In this document: positions 5,007 to 6,128 of the stretch, piece after piece
Layout of the letters: each line of letters starts with the position of its first letter
Position numbering within the stretch: the first letter of the stretch is position 1
DNA from: CAZDDY01 sp964504455
Lineage (GTDB): Bacteria; Patescibacteriota; Minisyncoccia; Phycocordibacterales; UBA9973
Direction: 5' to 3'
NCBI GenBank assembly: GCA_964504455.1
Contig: CAZDDY010000029.1
Coordinates: forward strand, 1-6,128
DNA length: 6,128 nt
Program-made: the position numbers and the translations under genes
Notes under the pieces: model-generated
What the model saw: the letters and a program-made list of their open reading frames with translations, nothing else
Database searches by the model: none
What the model was told of the DNA's origin: nothing

Positions 5007-5690
5007 TTACTCACACACATTTTGCTTCGCGACGTCAGAAAGAATCTTATTGTATTCAAAGATTTTTGTTGTTTGACTCCATTGATAGAGTTGCACCACG
5101 CATGTTCCCGGTGTTTCTCCTTCTCCCTGTGTTCGTGTGGTTGTATAAAATGATCTATCTGTCGAAAGGAGCATAAAATCTGTTGTTGTGTTTTGCAGAG
5201 TTCCTTTTGTGGCAAGGAAACTTTCTATTTTTCCTTTATCATTTTTTATTTTTACTGCTTCAGCAGTTTCTCCGTTTTTGGTCAGTATGGTGATGTAGGT
5301 AAGTGGATTGTTTTCAATTTGTATTTCTAGGACGGCTTCAGTTTCATTGTCGCCGTTTATATCAACAATTTGCCCAATGTCTTTTGGAAGAAGTGTCGGC
5401 AAGGTTAGCTTTTTTGCACCAAAAAGAGGGGAGAGAGCAACTTGTATTTTTGGCAAGAGTTCGTCCCACCTGTCGTAATTTCTTTTTTGTTCTTTTAAAA
5501 CTATAGGCTCAAGTGTTCCAGCACTCGTTAAAAGTCCTGGCTTTTCAGCATCATTATTTTCTTTTACATTTGTTGAAAAGAGAAAGGCAGTATCTGGTTT
5601 TAAAATCATGTATGTTATACCCGCACCAATAATCGCCCCTACAAAAAACATAAGTGTCCCTGTGCCTTTTCGTGGTTTCTGATCGTCCAT
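5007..5690 (-). CDS. Single-TM protein of unknown function
   Basis: 227 residues; I do not recognise a family. A basic cytoplasmic N-terminus (DDQKPRKG) precedes one membrane segment (about 12-31, rich in Gly and Ile), with most of the protein outside. The outer part holds DINGDNETEAVLEI (110-123), which resembles the D-x-N-G-D-x-x-x-E calcium-binding loop and following strand of FG-GAP/VCBS-type repeats, but only one copy is visible. It is otherwise rich in Thr, Lys and Asn. Two cysteines, 197 and 226, could form a disulfide. It is the first gene of a probable operon with murI (3-bp gap), which hints at an envelope role, though such pairings can be accidental. The start is set by the -10 box 8 bases upstream. 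Confidence 0.75.
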   Translation of the reverse strand: MDDQKPRKGTGTLMFFVGAIIGAGITYMILKPDTAFLFSTNVKENNDAEKPGLLTSAGTLEPIVLKEQKRNYDRWDELLPKIQVALSPLFGAKKLTLPTLLPKDIGQIVDINGDNETEAVLEIQIENNPLTYITILTKNGETAEAVKIKNDKGKIESFLATKGTLQNTTTDFMLLSTDRSFYTTTRTQGEGETPGTCVVQLYQWSQTTKIFEYNKILSDVAKQNVCE

Positions 5691-5698
5691 ATAGGAAC

Positions 5699-5707
5699 AC
5701 TATAGCA
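5699..5707 (-). promoter_or_regulatory. Extended -10 promoter of the 5690-murI operon
   Basis: On the minus strand TGC-TATAGT ends 8 bases before the ATG at 5690. The 9 bases are identical to the extended -10 of rpsT. The -35 position lies at the T tract of the preceding terminator and has only a poor match. It predicts an mRNA with at most a 2-base leader. Confidence 0.55.
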
Positions 5708-5723
5708 TCTCTTTTACATTCTT

Positions 5724-5758
5724 AAAAAAAGAAAAGCCCGCGCAAGGCGGACTCTTCT
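5724..5758 (-). terminator. Intrinsic terminator of the DUF378 gene
   Basis: On the minus strand the 12-base arm AGAAGAGTCCGC pairs with GCGGGCTTTTCT (two G-T pairs) around a CTTGC loop and is followed by seven T. It starts 18 bases after the DUF378 stop codon and isolates that gene from the next operon, whose -10 box begins only about 17 bases beyond the T run. Confidence 0.82.
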
Positions 5759-5776
5759 TATTAAGGAGTATTGAAA

Positions 5777-6004
5777 CTACATGTTTCCCATACCACTTGA
5801 AGATGGCATAGACGGAGCCATCTTGTGGCCAGGTTTTGAAAAGATCTGTACAAGTGCTGAAAGACCAACAAGGATATAGATGATTTTTGAAATCATTGCA
5901 TCCATACCACCGAAGATCATTCCAACATCCCATCCGACGAGACCAACTAAGAGCCAGTTGAGTCCACCGATAACGAGAAGTACAAACGTAAGCTTACGTA
6001 ACAT
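5777..6004 (-). CDS. DUF378 family small membrane protein
   Basis: 75 residues with two membrane segments, about 5-23 and 39-56. The first carries the DUF378 hallmark IGGLNWLLVGL (12-22), followed by GWDV and a Gly-rich turn; the second has the matching IIYILVGLSAL (41-51). The family (YuzA-like) is widespread in bacteria and has no known function. The C-terminal tail (57-75) is Lys/Ser/Met-rich (five Met in 19 residues) and longer than the bare two-helix core, so it may be a separate interaction or metal-contact tail; that is a guess. Unlike most genes here it seems to have a 5' leader of about 30 bases, with no Shine-Dalgarno site visible. It ends in its own terminator and so is a single-gene unit. 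Confidence 0.87.
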   Translation of the reverse strand: MLRKLTFVLLVIGGLNWLLVGLVGWDVGMIFGGMDAMISKIIYILVGLSALVQIFSKPGHKMAPSMPSSSGMGNM

Positions 6005-6042
6005 ATTTTTGTAACTTTTGGTTAAATTTACGACCTATATAT

Positions 6043-6048
6043 AGTATA
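6043..6048 (-). promoter_or_regulatory. Possible -10 box of the DUF378 gene
   Basis: On the minus strand TATACT lies 38 bases before the ATG, in an AT-rich stretch (ATATATAGG follows). It is the same hexamer as for ruvA and the glutaredoxin-like gene, but there is no TGn and no clear -35 box, and the distance gives a leader of roughly 32 bases. The rest of 6049-6128 shows no gene. Confidence 0.35.
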
Positions 6049-6128
6049 TCGTTCTTTTGTGAAAGCTATAAGGAATAATTAACAGGTGAGTTTTAGCTAA
6101 GACAAAATCACTTTAAGTTATTTTTTTG

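Noticed and set aside
5700..5933. Minus-strand open frame of 77 codons overlapping the DUF378 gene
   Set aside because: It lies in another frame of DUF378 and runs through its terminator. Cys/Trp-rich nonsense composition.
6104..6127. Weak AT-rich hairpin before a T run at the right edge
   Set aside because: The stem is about 8 bp of nearly all A-T pairs with a mismatch, and no plus-strand gene lies before it. It might belong to a gene outside the window, but this cannot be shown.

Overview
The window looks like a piece of a small, low-GC bacterial genome, most likely a Candidate Phyla Radiation (Patescibacteria, Parcubacteria-like) member. This rests on the gene style: short single-copy housekeeping genes scattered as one- or two-gene units, a two-membrane-segment protein of a kind I associate with CPR genomes, a DUF378 protein, and almost no recognisable Shine-Dalgarno sites. 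The assignment is an inference without database support. Stop codons TAA, TAG and TGA all end genes here (murI ends in TGA), so nothing points to recoded UGA.

Layout from left to right. On the minus strand, mutM (formamidopyrimidine-DNA glycosylase, 62-985) abuts the first 20 codons of a hydrophobic protein that runs off the left edge. A plus-strand lipoprotein gene (1086-1553) follows; it is richer in G+C than its neighbours and looks foreign. A two-way terminator separates it from minus-strand ruvA (Holliday junction helicase subunit). A 53-bp divergent region then feeds ruvA leftward and rpsT (ribosomal protein S20) rightward. A small glutaredoxin/thioredoxin-like gene follows rpsT and converges, with no bases between the stop codons, on a ZIP-family metal transporter. 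A divergent region next drives the transporter leftward and a tRNA-Arg with anticodon GCG rightward. A second two-way terminator serves the tRNA and a minus-strand two-TM protein (3727-4203). Upstream of that are murI (glutamate racemase) and, 3 bp away, a single-TM protein (5007-5690), forming a likely two-gene operon. A terminator and a DUF378 membrane protein (5777-6004) end the window. The last 124 bases hold only a probable promoter.

The genes belong to DNA repair (MutM, RuvA), translation (S20, tRNA-Arg), cell-wall precursor supply (MurI makes D-glutamate), metal or redox handling (ZIP, glutaredoxin-like) and unknown envelope proteins. They do not form one pathway.

The most interesting signal is regulatory. 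At least six genes (mutM, ruvA, rpsT, the glutaredoxin-like gene, the 4203 gene and the 5690 gene) carry an extended -10 box, TGn followed by a TATACT-like hexamer, ending exactly 6 or 8 bases before the ATG. The transcription start should then fall on or within two bases of the start codon, so leaderless mRNA appears to be the normal mode here. Other points of interest are a ZIP protein whose TM5 metal-site acidic residues are replaced by glutamine, the unusual tRNA-Arg(GCG), and the foreign-looking lipoprotein. I saw no CRISPR array, insertion sequence, phage gene or multi-gene novel system.
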